From positions 868,001-932,000 of the forward strand of contig NZ_CP070973.1 of assembly GCF_017086405.1 (NCBI RefSeq): DNA of 64,000 bases. The letters are read 5' to 3'. The number at the start of each line of letters is the position of its first letter. Within the stretch, counting starts at the first letter, position 1. The notes under the pieces are model-generated. The model ran no database searches and was not told the DNA's origin. It was given only the letters and a program-made list of their open reading frames with translations. The position numbers were made by a program, and so were the translations under genes. Origin of the DNA: Mycobacterium gordonae (lineage in GTDB: Bacteria; Actinomycetota; Actinomycetes; Mycobacteriales; Mycobacteriaceae). Of this stretch, positions 40,755 to 49,929 are shown piece by piece.

Positions 40755-41417
40755 CGGCAGTTCTTCGGGAGTCTCTTCGGGCGCCTTGCGCCGGGACCGG
40801 TAGCCCCGGAACGCCGCGATGAACGCGGGGATCATCGACACGAACAGGATGCCCAGAATGATCTTTTCCAGGTTCTGGTTGACGAACGGCACGGTGCCCA
40901 GGAAGTAACCGGCCACGGTCACGCCGCCGCCCCACAGGACGCCGCCGACGATGTCGAACGCGAGATACACCGGGTAGCGCATGTAGGAGACACCGGCGAT
41001 CACCGGGGTGAACGTCCGCACGAAGGGCATGAACCGGGCCAGGATGATGGCCCATGACCCGTACTTTTCGAAGAACGCGTGTGACTCGGTCACGTAGTGC
41101 TTCTTGAAGAACCGGGAATCTTCCTTCTTGAACAGCGCCGGGCCGATGCGCCGGCCGATGAAGTACCCGGTCTGGTCGCCGAGGATGGCCACCACCGCGA
41201 CGGCGGGCGCCAGGACCCAGATGTCGAGGGTCCCCTTGGCGGCCAGCAATCCACCGGTGAACAGCAGCGATTCGCCGGGCAGCAGCGGGAACAGCAAGCC
41301 CGTCTCGACGAAGACGATGACGAGGATCGTCGGCAGCACCGCGGAGGCGAACAGACCCTCGGGGCCGATCCAGAACATCGGGTCGAGGATGCTGCCCGAC
41401 GCTGACACGGTGCTCAT
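40743..41417 (-). CDS. DedA/VTT-domain membrane protein (Rv0364-like)
   Basis: 224 residues. The DedA family is now linked to undecaprenyl-phosphate or phospholipid flipping and membrane homeostasis. Visible features are a re-entrant-loop region FVETGLLFPLLPGESLLFTGG with the conserved Glu, GDQTGYFIGRRIG, and ARFMPFVRTFTPVIAG with the conserved Arg, plus two C-terminal helices and a charged tail. It starts at the ATG at 41417, 62 bp from the divergent fba gene. Confidence 0.92.
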   Translation of the reverse strand: MSTVSASGSILDPMFWIGPEGLFASAVLPTILVIVFVETGLLFPLLPGESLLFTGGLLAAKGTLDIWVLAPAVAVVAILGDQTGYFIGRRIGPALFKKEDSRFFKKHYVTESHAFFEKYGSWAIILARFMPFVRTFTPVIAGVSYMRYPVYLAFDIVGGVLWGGGVTVAGYFLGTVPFVNQNLEKIILGILFVSMIPAFIAAFRGYRSRRKAPEETPEELPLSD

Positions 41418-41479
41418 GGTGCTTCAACATACCGGCGTTGCAATACTGAGCTGACCAAGTTCCGTACAAGGAGTCCTCC

Positions 41480-42514
41480 ATGCCTATCGCAACGCCCGAG
41501 ATCTATGCCGAGATGTTGGGACGTGCCAAGGAGAATGCGTACGCGTTCCCGGCCATCAACTGCACTTCCTCAGAGACCGTCAACGCAGCCATCAAGGGCT
41601 TCGCCGACGCCGGCAGCGACGGGATCATCCAGTTTTCGACCGGCGGCGCGGAATTCGGCTCCGGCCTCGGAGTCAAGGACATGGTGACCGGCGCCGTGGC
41701 GCTGGCCGAGTTCACCCACATCATCGCCGCGAAGTACCCGATCAACGTGGCGTTGCACACCGACCACTGCCCCAAGGACAAGCTGGACACCTACGTGCGT
41801 CCGCTCTTGGCGATCTCGTCGGAGCGGGTGAGTTCGGGGGCCAACCCGCTGTTCCAGTCGCACATGTGGGACGGTTCGGCGGTCCCGATCGACGAGAACC
41901 TGGAGATCGCTCAGGAGCTGCTCAAGCAGGCCGCGGCCGCCAAGATCATCCTGGAGATCGAGATCGGCGTGGTCGGTGGCGAAGAGGACGGCGTCGCCAA
42001 CGAGATCAACGACAAGCTCTACACCACACCGGAGGACTTCGAGAAGACGATCGAGGCACTCGGCCACGGCGAGCACGGCCACTACCTGCTGGCCGCCACG
42101 TTCGGCAACGTGCACGGCGTCTACAAGCCGGGCAACGTCAAGCTGCGGCCGGACATCCTGGCCGAGGGGCAGAAGGTGGCTGCGGCCAAGCTCGGCCTCG
42201 GTGACGACGCCAAGCCGTTCGACTTCGTCTTCCACGGCGGCTCGGGCTCGGCGAAGTCGGAGATCGAGGAGGCGCTGCGCTACGGCGTGGTGAAGATGAA
42301 CGTCGACACCGACACCCAGTACGCGTTCACCCGGCCGATCGCGGCGCACATGTTCTCCAACTACGACGGTGTGCTCAAGGTCGACGGCGAAGTGGGCAAC
42401 AAGAAGGTCTACGACCCGCGCAGCTACCTCAAGAAGGCCGAGGCGGGCATGACCGAACGCGTCATCGAGGCCTGCAACGACCTGCACTGCGCCGGCAAGT
42501 CCCTGGCCAGCTAG
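41480..42514 (+). CDS. fba: Class II fructose-bisphosphate aldolase
   Basis: 344 residues. This zinc enzyme of glycolysis and gluconeogenesis splits fructose 1,6-bisphosphate. Zinc and catalytic segments are present: ALHTDHCPKDKLD, ILEIEIGVVGGEEDG, ATFGNVHGVYKPGNVKL and FVFHGGSGS, followed by VVKMNVDTDTQYA for substrate phosphate binding. The start ATG at 41480 has an AAGGAG ribosome-binding site at 41468-41473. It is monocistronic, followed by a strong hairpin terminator. Orthologue of Rv0363c. Confidence 0.97.
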   Translation: MPIATPEIYAEMLGRAKENAYAFPAINCTSSETVNAAIKGFADAGSDGIIQFSTGGAEFGSGLGVKDMVTGAVALAEFTHIIAAKYPINVALHTDHCPKDKLDTYVRPLLAISSERVSSGANPLFQSHMWDGSAVPIDENLEIAQELLKQAAAAKIILEIEIGVVGGEEDGVANEINDKLYTTPEDFEKTIEALGHGEHGHYLLAATFGNVHGVYKPGNVKLRPDILAEGQKVAAAKLGLGDDAKPFDFVFHGGSGSAKSEIEEALRYGVVKMNVDTDTQYAFTRPIAAHMFSNYDGVLKVDGEVGNKKVYDPRSYLKKAEAGMTERVIEACNDLHCAGKSLAS

Positions 42515-42524
42515 TTCCCCTCGC

Positions 42525-42580
42525 GAGCAGACGCAAAAGCCCCCTTCTTGGCGCGGAAAAGGGGGCTTTTGCGTCTGCTC
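42525..42580. terminator. Strong bidirectional hairpin terminator between fba and the Rv0361-like gene
   Basis: A perfect 22-bp inverted repeat (42525-42546 with 42559-42580) flanks a 12-nt loop. It contains GACGCAAAAGCCCCC on the left and its complement on the right, so either strand forms the stem, and the internal AAAA/TTTT sits next to the C/G run. It lies in the 76-bp gap between two convergent genes. Confidence 0.75.
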
Positions 42581-42590
42581 GGCAAGCTAG

Positions 42591-43409
42591 TCAGCCGGAC
42601 TGGCAGATCTTCCACTGGTCGTCGCGGAATTGCAGGTCCAGGCTCCGGGTGGAGCGGGTCTGCGGGTCATAGGCCATGAACGTGGTGATGTTGGCCTCGG
42701 CGTGCTGACCGTTGACGACGACCTGGTCGATGCTGGCGATCACCGGGTACTGCTTGGCCGCCGACACCCGCTGATAGGTCTCTGACCACGCCTTCTCGTC
42801 GTATTCCACGTACCCGTCACGGGTGGTGCCGCAGGTGATGGTGCGCAGCGCGGTCAGGTCGCCGCGCTGGACCGCGATGTCGAAGTTCTGGATGGTCTGC
42901 TTCACCTGGTCCTCTTGCGAGGCCTTCGAGTGCTTGCTGCGCGTCAGCAGCACGGTGCCGAAGATGGCGATGGCCGCCAGCGCCAGGACGATCACGACTA
43001 CCGCCAGAACCCAGCCCCAGTTACGCTGCTTGGCCCCCGGCTTGGCTCCGCCCCGAGGAGGAATCGATTGGGGCACTGCGGTTTTCGGTGGCAGCGGCGG
43101 GGCCGGTGGCGCCGGAGGGTTGCCCCCCGCCGCCGGGCGGGTCTGGAAGGCTTCGGTGGCCGCGTCCTGCGAGGTGGCGATCACCTGCGTTTCTTTCGCG
43201 TCGAACCCGGGCGCCGTGAAGCGCCGCTCAGGCTCCGGTTGTGCTGGCTCCGAACCCTCGTCCGGGCGGCGGGTGGCGATCACCTGAGTCTCGGTCTCCG
43301 GGTCACCGGCGATCAGGGCCTCGGTGGGCTCGGCGTCGGCGTCGCGCTCGGCGTCGGCCTGGCCGCTGGATTGTGTGCCGTCGCGGTCGGACTCCGGTGC
43401 GTTGGGCAT
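42591..43409 (-). CDS. Single-pass membrane protein with disordered acidic N-terminus (Rv0361-like)
   Basis: 272 residues. The N-terminal ~125 residues are acidic and then Pro-rich, with two copies of ETQVIAT (residues 40-46 and 73-79). One membrane helix follows (WVLAVVVIVLALAAIAIFGTVLL), then an extracytoplasmic domain of ~115 residues that resembles the NTF2-like/DUF4878-type fold (KQTIQNFDIAVQRGDLTALR). The Thr-Gln-Val-Ile words look like FHA/kinase target motifs, which is an inference. It converges on fba across the hairpin. Function unknown. Confidence 0.82.
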   Translation of the reverse strand: MPNAPESDRDGTQSSGQADAERDADAEPTEALIAGDPETETQVIATRRPDEGSEPAQPEPERRFTAPGFDAKETQVIATSQDAATEAFQTRPAAGGNPPAPPAPPLPPKTAVPQSIPPRGGAKPGAKQRNWGWVLAVVVIVLALAAIAIFGTVLLTRSKHSKASQEDQVKQTIQNFDIAVQRGDLTALRTITCGTTRDGYVEYDEKAWSETYQRVSAAKQYPVIASIDQVVVNGQHAEANITTFMAYDPQTRSTRSLDLQFRDDQWKICQSG

Positions 43410-43440
43410 GCGTGCAGCTTAACCGAGCCGCATTGGCAGA

Positions 43441-43863
43441 ATGGGCGCCATGACGCCCACCGGTGACCTCCTGGGACCTGATCCGATCCTGCTGCCCGGC
43501 GACAGCGAGGTCGAGGCCGAGCTGCTTGCCGGGGAGAAGCCGGGCATCGTCGCCGCCGCCCACCCTTCGGCGTCGGTGGTCTGGGCGGCTCTCGCCGAGG
43601 AGGCGCTGGCCGACGACAAGGCGATCACGGCGTACGCCTATGCCCGGACCGGGTATCACCGGGGGCTGGACCAGCTGCGCCGTAACGGTTGGCGCGGTTT
43701 CGGCCCGGTGCCGTACGCGCACGAGCCGAACCGCGGATTTCTGCGCTGCGTGGCGGCCCTGGCCCGTGCCGCGGACGCCATCGGGGAGACCGACGAGCAC
43801 GGACGGTGCCTGGATCTACTCGACGACTGCGATCCGGCGGCCCGCGCGGCGCTGGGGTTCTAG
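43441..43863 (+). CDS. DUF3151 family protein (Rv0360c-like)
   Basis: 140 residues from the ATG at 43441; an ATG at 43450 is an equally possible start. It belongs to a small actinobacterial family of unknown function with the conserved segments DLLGPDPILLPGD, ITAYAYARTGYHRGLDQLRRNGW and EPNRGFLRCVAALARAA. It is soluble, with no membrane or signal segment. Its stop overlaps the convergent metal exporter stop. Confidence 0.85.
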   Translation: MGAMTPTGDLLGPDPILLPGDSEVEAELLAGEKPGIVAAAHPSASVVWAALAEEALADDKAITAYAYARTGYHRGLDQLRRNGWRGFGPVPYAHEPNRGFLRCVAALARAADAIGETDEHGRCLDLLDDCDPAARAALGF

Positions 43864-44753
43864 AACGTCTCTTCGCAGTGGCCGTCCGGGCAGTCGATCT
43901 GCACGGTGGCGTGGTTGAGCCCGCGGGCAGACAGCAATGCCCGCGCGTCGCTCAGCACCTGCGCGGAGTCGGTGGTGCTGGTCAGGTGGGCGGTCACCAT
44001 GTCCTTGCCTGGGGAGAGCGTCCAGACGTGCAGGTCGTGGACGTCGGTCACGCCATCTAGGCCGCCCAGCGCCGATCGCAGTTCGTCGACGTCGACGTGG
44101 GCCGGCGAGGACTCGGACAGGATGCGCAGCGCGGAACGGGCCAGCGCGATCGCCCGGGGCAAGACCCACAGCGCGACCAGGACGGCCACCACCACGTCGG
44201 CGTAGGGCCAGTGCGTCGTGACGGTTACCACACCGGCAATCAACACCCCGATGCTGCCGACAGTGTCAGCGACGACCTCCATGTAGGCGCCCTTGACCGC
44301 CAGGCTCTCCTCGGAGTGTGACCGCAGCAGCATCGCCACTGCGAAATTGGCGGCGACACCGGCCAGCGCCACCACGATCATCGGCACCCCGGGCACCGAC
44401 GGCTTGCTGCCGAGCCGCTCGACGGCCTCGTAGAGGATGAACAGCGCGACCCCCACCAGCAGTACGGCATTGGCGACTGCGGTGAACACCTCGGCGCGAT
44501 GCCAGCCGTAGGTGCGGTCCGGTGACGAACTGCCTCGCCGGGCGAGGATGACGGCGACCAGCCCCATGAACACCGCGACCACGTCGGTGAGCATGTGGCC
44601 CGCGTCGGCCAGCAGTGCGATCGAGTTGATCAGCAACGCGGTGGTCAGTTCGATGACGAAGAAGGTCGCCAGGATTCCCGCGGCGCCGATCATCCGGGGG
44701 ATCATGCGCGACGAGTCCGCCTGAGCGGGGGTGTGACTGTGTCCGGCGCCCAT
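43860..44753 (-). CDS. Cation diffusion facilitator (CDF) metal exporter
   Basis: 297 residues with six predicted helices and a C-terminal cytoplasmic metal-sensing domain. Metal-site residues are HMLTD in helix 2 and EVVAD in helix 5, so one site residue is Glu rather than the His of typical zinc exporters. The tail CPDGHCEETF and the N-terminal GAGHSH could also bind metal. Likely substrates are Zn, Co or Cd; the sequence cannot decide. I chose the ATG at 44753. An ATG at 44777 would add eight residues but lies inside the palindrome at 44762-44785, and a reading extending to 45857 is the site-2 protease in another frame. Confidence 0.88.
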   Translation of the reverse strand: MGAGHSHTPAQADSSRMIPRMIGAAGILATFFVIELTTALLINSIALLADAGHMLTDVVAVFMGLVAVILARRGSSSPDRTYGWHRAEVFTAVANAVLLVGVALFILYEAVERLGSKPSVPGVPMIVVALAGVAANFAVAMLLRSHSEESLAVKGAYMEVVADTVGSIGVLIAGVVTVTTHWPYADVVVAVLVALWVLPRAIALARSALRILSESSPAHVDVDELRSALGGLDGVTDVHDLHVWTLSPGKDMVTAHLTSTTDSAQVLSDARALLSARGLNHATVQIDCPDGHCEETF

Positions 44754-44761
44754 GGCCAGTA

Positions 44762-44785
44762 ATATATGCGTAACCATGCATATAT
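44762..44785. promoter_or_regulatory. SmtB/ArsR-like palindrome upstream of the CDF gene
   Basis: ATATATGC-N8-GCATATAT is a perfect 8-bp inverted repeat in otherwise GC-rich DNA, just upstream of the exporter start. Its AT-rich form and length resemble operators of ArsR/SmtB metal sensors, which often control CDF exporters. No such regulator is encoded in this window, so the controlling protein would act in trans. Confidence 0.6.
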
Positions 44786-44881
44786 GGCAATAGGTAGTGG
44801 TGCCCGGCGCGACACTGACGCTACGCAGACGACACGCCGCGAACGGTGTACCTACGTTCAAAGTCGCGCAGGTCCGGCCGC
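44786..44881. other. Short intergenic gap, promoter region of the CDF gene
   Basis: About 95 bp between the palindrome and the site-2 protease stop. No coding frame is supported. It should contain the -35 region of the exporter promoter, but I cannot identify a clear hexamer pair. Confidence 0.35.
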
Positions 44882-45634
44882 TCAGGTCAGGGCGCTCCAG
44901 AAGCGGGTGAGCGCTCCGCCGGCGATCGACAGCCGCGGCGGTACCCCGGAGAGCTCGAAAAGCCAGTAGACGATATCGAAGAACCACCGGTTCAGCCCCG
45001 GCGCCAGCAGCACGACCAGCAGGATGAACAGGCCGAACTGCTTGGCCGGTGCCACCGCGCGCTGGGTCTGCGGACTCAGATGTGGTTCCACCGCGTCGTA
45101 GCCGTCCAGGCCCGGGATCGGCAGCAGGTTCAGCACCACGGCGGTGACCTGCAGAAAGCCCAAGAAGGCCAGTCCTGCGGCCAGCACCAGATGCTTGGGA
45201 TCGTAGAAAACCCTGGTGGCACTCAGCAGCAGCACCGCCAGCCCGAGGTTCATCGCGGGCCCGGCCAGACTCACCAGGGTGCGGCGCAGGGGCGTCATGA
45301 ACGAGGTCTGCAGGTACACCGCCGCGCCCGGTAGGCCGATCCCGCCCAACGCGATGAAGATCATGGGCAGCACCAGCGACAGGCCGAGGTGGCTGTAGCG
45401 CCGCGGGTCCAGGTTCAGGTAGCCGCGCACCGCCGCGTCGTGATCGCCGAAGCGCCAGGCGGTGTAGGCGTGTCCGAACTCGTGCAGGCATAACGACACC
45501 AACCAGCCGGCGATGACGAAGATGAACACTCCGGCATAAGCCAGCGGTCTCACCACCGACCCGGCCGTCCAGGCCAGCGCCGCACCCACGCCCGTCAAGC
45601 CGACCAGACCAAGGAAAATCGGACTGGGCCGCAC
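44882..45634 (-). CDS. Site-2 protease family zinc metallopeptidase, M50 (Rv0359-like)
   Basis: 250 residues with five or six membrane helices. The zinc-binding motif HEFGH is at 51-55, and the third-ligand segment NLLPIPGLDGYDA at ~168-180, both within helices as expected for intramembrane proteases. It lacks the PDZ domain of RseP-type enzymes. The substrate is unknown. The start is a GTG at 45634. It follows the Rv0358-like gene by 27 bp on the same strand. Confidence 0.9.
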   Translation of the reverse strand: MRPSPIFLGLVGLTGVGAALAWTAGSVVRPLAYAGVFIFVIAGWLVSLCLHEFGHAYTAWRFGDHDAAVRGYLNLDPRRYSHLGLSLVLPMIFIALGGIGLPGAAVYLQTSFMTPLRRTLVSLAGPAMNLGLAVLLLSATRVFYDPKHLVLAAGLAFLGFLQVTAVVLNLLPIPGLDGYDAVEPHLSPQTQRAVAPAKQFGLFILLVVLLAPGLNRWFFDIVYWLFELSGVPPRLSIAGGALTRFWSALT

Positions 45635-45661
45635 CCCTGAAAACTACTGCAGCTACCGCGA

Positions 45662-46294
45662 CTACCGAACCAGCAGCCAACCCTCGACATGGCGGTAGAA
45701 CGTCGAGCGTCGCACCGGGCGCGGGCCGGGGACCCCGTCGCGCACCACCACGGCGCCCATCGTGCCCAGCTGGGCGGCGCGCCCACTGACCCAGCGGGGC
45801 CAGCGCCCGGCTATCGCCGCCCGCAGCCCCGGCAGCCGCAGCGTCGGCTCGACCCACGCCCCGGTCACCTCGCCGTCGAAGAGCACGGTGTCATCGACCA
45901 CGGCCTCGCCCCGAATCGTCGCCGCCTCCTCGGCCGGCCGCCAGCCGCCCCGTCCGACCAGCGCCGTTCCGGTCTCGTCACGAATCAGCGGCACCCGGCC
46001 CGCGGTGCCCCGCAGCGCCCGTCGGGCCGCCCGACGTCCGGCCGGTAGCCGGTAGACGCGGGTGGCCCGGGTGCGCCTGCGCGGCGCATAGGCCACCTCC
46101 ATGTCGAGTCGCTCGGCACGCAACAGCCGGGTGAGCAGCGCGGCCAGATCGGCGTCCGAACCCACCACCACTACGCGCCGGCAAGCCCCGATCTGGTCGT
46201 GGTCAAAGGTGGGCAGACCGCGCAATATCGGGGGCAGGCGAGCGTCGTGAGACACCGACACCGCAACACCCGGCGCGTTCTGACCCGCATTCAT
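45662..46294 (-). CDS. Conserved mycobacterial protein of unknown function (Rv0358-like)
   Basis: 210 residues from the ATG at 46294, which is preceded by GGAAGGAG; an upstream in-frame start at 46402 would run into the purA promoter and gene. The protein is basic, with a nucleotide-kinase-like GACRRVVVVGSDADLAALLTRLL segment and no clear catalytic motif. A diacylglycerol kinase-type or lipid-binding role cannot be shown. It is divergent from purA with an 88-bp gap that must hold both promoters. Confidence 0.75.
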   Translation of the reverse strand: MNAGQNAPGVAVSVSHDARLPPILRGLPTFDHDQIGACRRVVVVGSDADLAALLTRLLRAERLDMEVAYAPRRRTRATRVYRLPAGRRAARRALRGTAGRVPLIRDETGTALVGRGGWRPAEEAATIRGEAVVDDTVLFDGEVTGAWVEPTLRLPGLRAAIAGRWPRWVSGRAAQLGTMGAVVVRDGVPGPRPVRRSTFYRHVEGWLLVR

Positions 46295-46325
46295 GACACT
46301 CCTTCCGAACCGCTCGGTAGGGTAG

Positions 46326-48333
<2,008 letters not shown>

Positions 48334-48337
<4 letters not shown>

Positions 48338-49656
48338 CCCTGGTTCGGGTTAGGCGGCACCACGATGATGGTCGCGCCCGGGATCGCCGCCAGCGTCGCC
48401 GCCAGATTGGCCACCACACCCGGTGGCAGGCCCTGCGGCAAGCCTGGGAAGTGTGCCGCGGTGGCGGCGGCCGGGATCGCGGGTGCGCCGGCGGCCGGCC
48501 TGGCGGCCGCGGCGGTTCCGCCCGTGCCGCCGGCCGCCGGCTGCGCCGGGTCCGACGACGGAGCACTCCGTGCCGCCAGCGCGGCGAGGCTGGTTCCAGC
48601 CAGACCGGCCGCCGCCAGGCCGGTGTAGCCGCCGGTGTCCTCGCCGCTGGTCAGGTACATCGGCGTGCTGTTGGGGAACATCGCCGCGACCTGGCGCACC
48701 GCCGGCGGCATGTTCCACGTCGGTGGCACGGAGAGGCCGCCGATACTGCTGGAGTAACCCGAGAGCGCGGAGATCGGCGACTGGGGCGGGCTTGCCAGTC
48801 GTTGTCCACCGAGTGGCGAAGGACCTGACCGGCGAGGAGGTACACCGGCGGCACTGTCGGCCGCCTCGGCTTCCTCGAGGCTTTGCTCCTTCTCGTCTTC
48901 ATCCACCACGTCGTGGCGATACACCTCACCGAGCTGAACTCCGGACACCCCCAGAGCGGCCGCTGAGACGCCAACAGCCGCAAGCACCAGCACGTCAAGA
49001 TCCTCGAAGGGGTTGGGTATGTCCGAAAACGGCGAGGGCAGCAGCGACTGCAGGGTGGGCAGCACGCTCGTTTCCGCCGGCGCCGCCGCCGCGGCTGCTG
49101 CTGCTGCCGCTTCGCCGATCAGTACGCCTTCACCGGTGGTCGCCGGCGGCGAGGTGAAGGGCGCGAGCTGGGCGGCGGCTTGCGAGTTGCCGGCGTAGCC
49201 GTCCATGGCGACGATGTCCTGGGCCCACATCTCGCCGTAGTCCGCCTCGGTGGCGGCGATGGCCGGCGTGTTCTGCCCGAAGATGTTGGTCTGTATCAGC
49301 GACATCGTGGTGCTGCGGTTGGCCGCGATGGCCGCCGGGGGCACCGTGGCCGCATACGCGACCTCGTAGGCGTTCGCGGCGGCCAGCGCCTGCGCCGCTG
49401 CCTGCTCGGCCTGGGCGGCTGTCGCCCGCATCCAGGCCACGTAGGGGGTCGCCGCTGCGGCCATCGTCAGTGACGACGGGCCGAGCCATTCCTGACTGGT
49501 GAGGCCGGAGAGCACCGAAGCGTAGGACTCCGCCGTCGCGTTCAGTTCGTTGGCGAGCCGTTCCCAGGCGGCCGCCGCCTGCATCAGTGGAGCCGAGCCG
49601 GGCCCGCAATAGATTCTGGCCGAATTGATTTCGGGGGGAAGCGCCCCGAATTCCAT
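48334..49656 (-). CDS. PPE-SVP subfamily protein
   Basis: 440 residues. The PPE domain (~1-180) starts [16 protein letters not shown] with Pro-Pro-Glu at 7-9 and includes the WxG-like segment [15 protein letters not shown]. The SVP motif region GGLSVPPTW (~320) and a Pro/Ala-rich C-terminus place it in the SVP subfamily. A central hydrophobic stretch ([18 protein letters not shown]) and an acidic [15 protein letters not shown] patch are unusual. The ATG at 49656 follows a weak AAGGA. No PE partner is adjacent; a small ORF occupies that place. It lies at the boundary where gene order departs from M. tuberculosis. Confidence 0.88.
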
Positions 49657-49670
49657 GCCCAGCAAGGTCC

Positions 49671-49823
49671 TTACCCCGCTCCCGATCCGGTCGCGGCGGC
49701 GTCGACGGCCCCGGTGGCGGGGCCCCATCCGCCATGGGCTGCTGCCGGCACAGCCGCAAGTCTGTCGTGAATCGCCGCTGCCGCGGTGGTCAGGGAAGCT
49801 GACGCGCCCTTCAACGTCGGCAT
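49671..49823 (-). CDS. Small ORF directly upstream of the PPE gene
   Basis: A 50-residue frame from the ATG at 49823 (alternative ATG at 49829) to a TAA at 49671-49673, 14 bp before the PPE start. A strong GAGGAG ribosome-binding site sits 6 nt before the ATG. The peptide starts [20 protein letters not shown] and ends [14 protein letters not shown]: Ala/Gly-rich, with one Trp in HGGWGPATG. It occupies the position of the usual PE partner, and its helix-forming start could be a shrunken PE-like or WXG-like protein. No family could be assigned. Confidence 0.5.
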   Translation of the reverse strand: MPTLKGASASLTTAAAAIHDRLAAVPAAAHGGWGPATGAVDAAATGSGAG

Positions 49824-49916
49824 GTACATCTCCTCGGCGAAACATTCTGGCTTTCAGCAGAGTTACACACGAACTCCGAAGATGAGTCTAGAAGCGGGTG
49901 TTCTCATAGACGCACC

Positions 49917-49922
49917 TATCCT
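49917..49922 (+). promoter_or_regulatory. Candidate -10 box for a leaderless purT-like transcript
   Basis: TATCCT fits TANNNT and ends 7 nt before the GTG at 49930, the spacing expected when transcription begins at the start codon. No Shine-Dalgarno precedes that GTG. The resulting 420-residue protein has the expected family length. Confidence 0.5.
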
Positions 49923-49929
49923 TGAGTGC

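Noticed and set aside
44778..45857. A 665-residue fusion reading upstream of the CDF gene
   Set aside because: The upstream part is an out-of-frame reading of the site-2 protease gene, with no homology.
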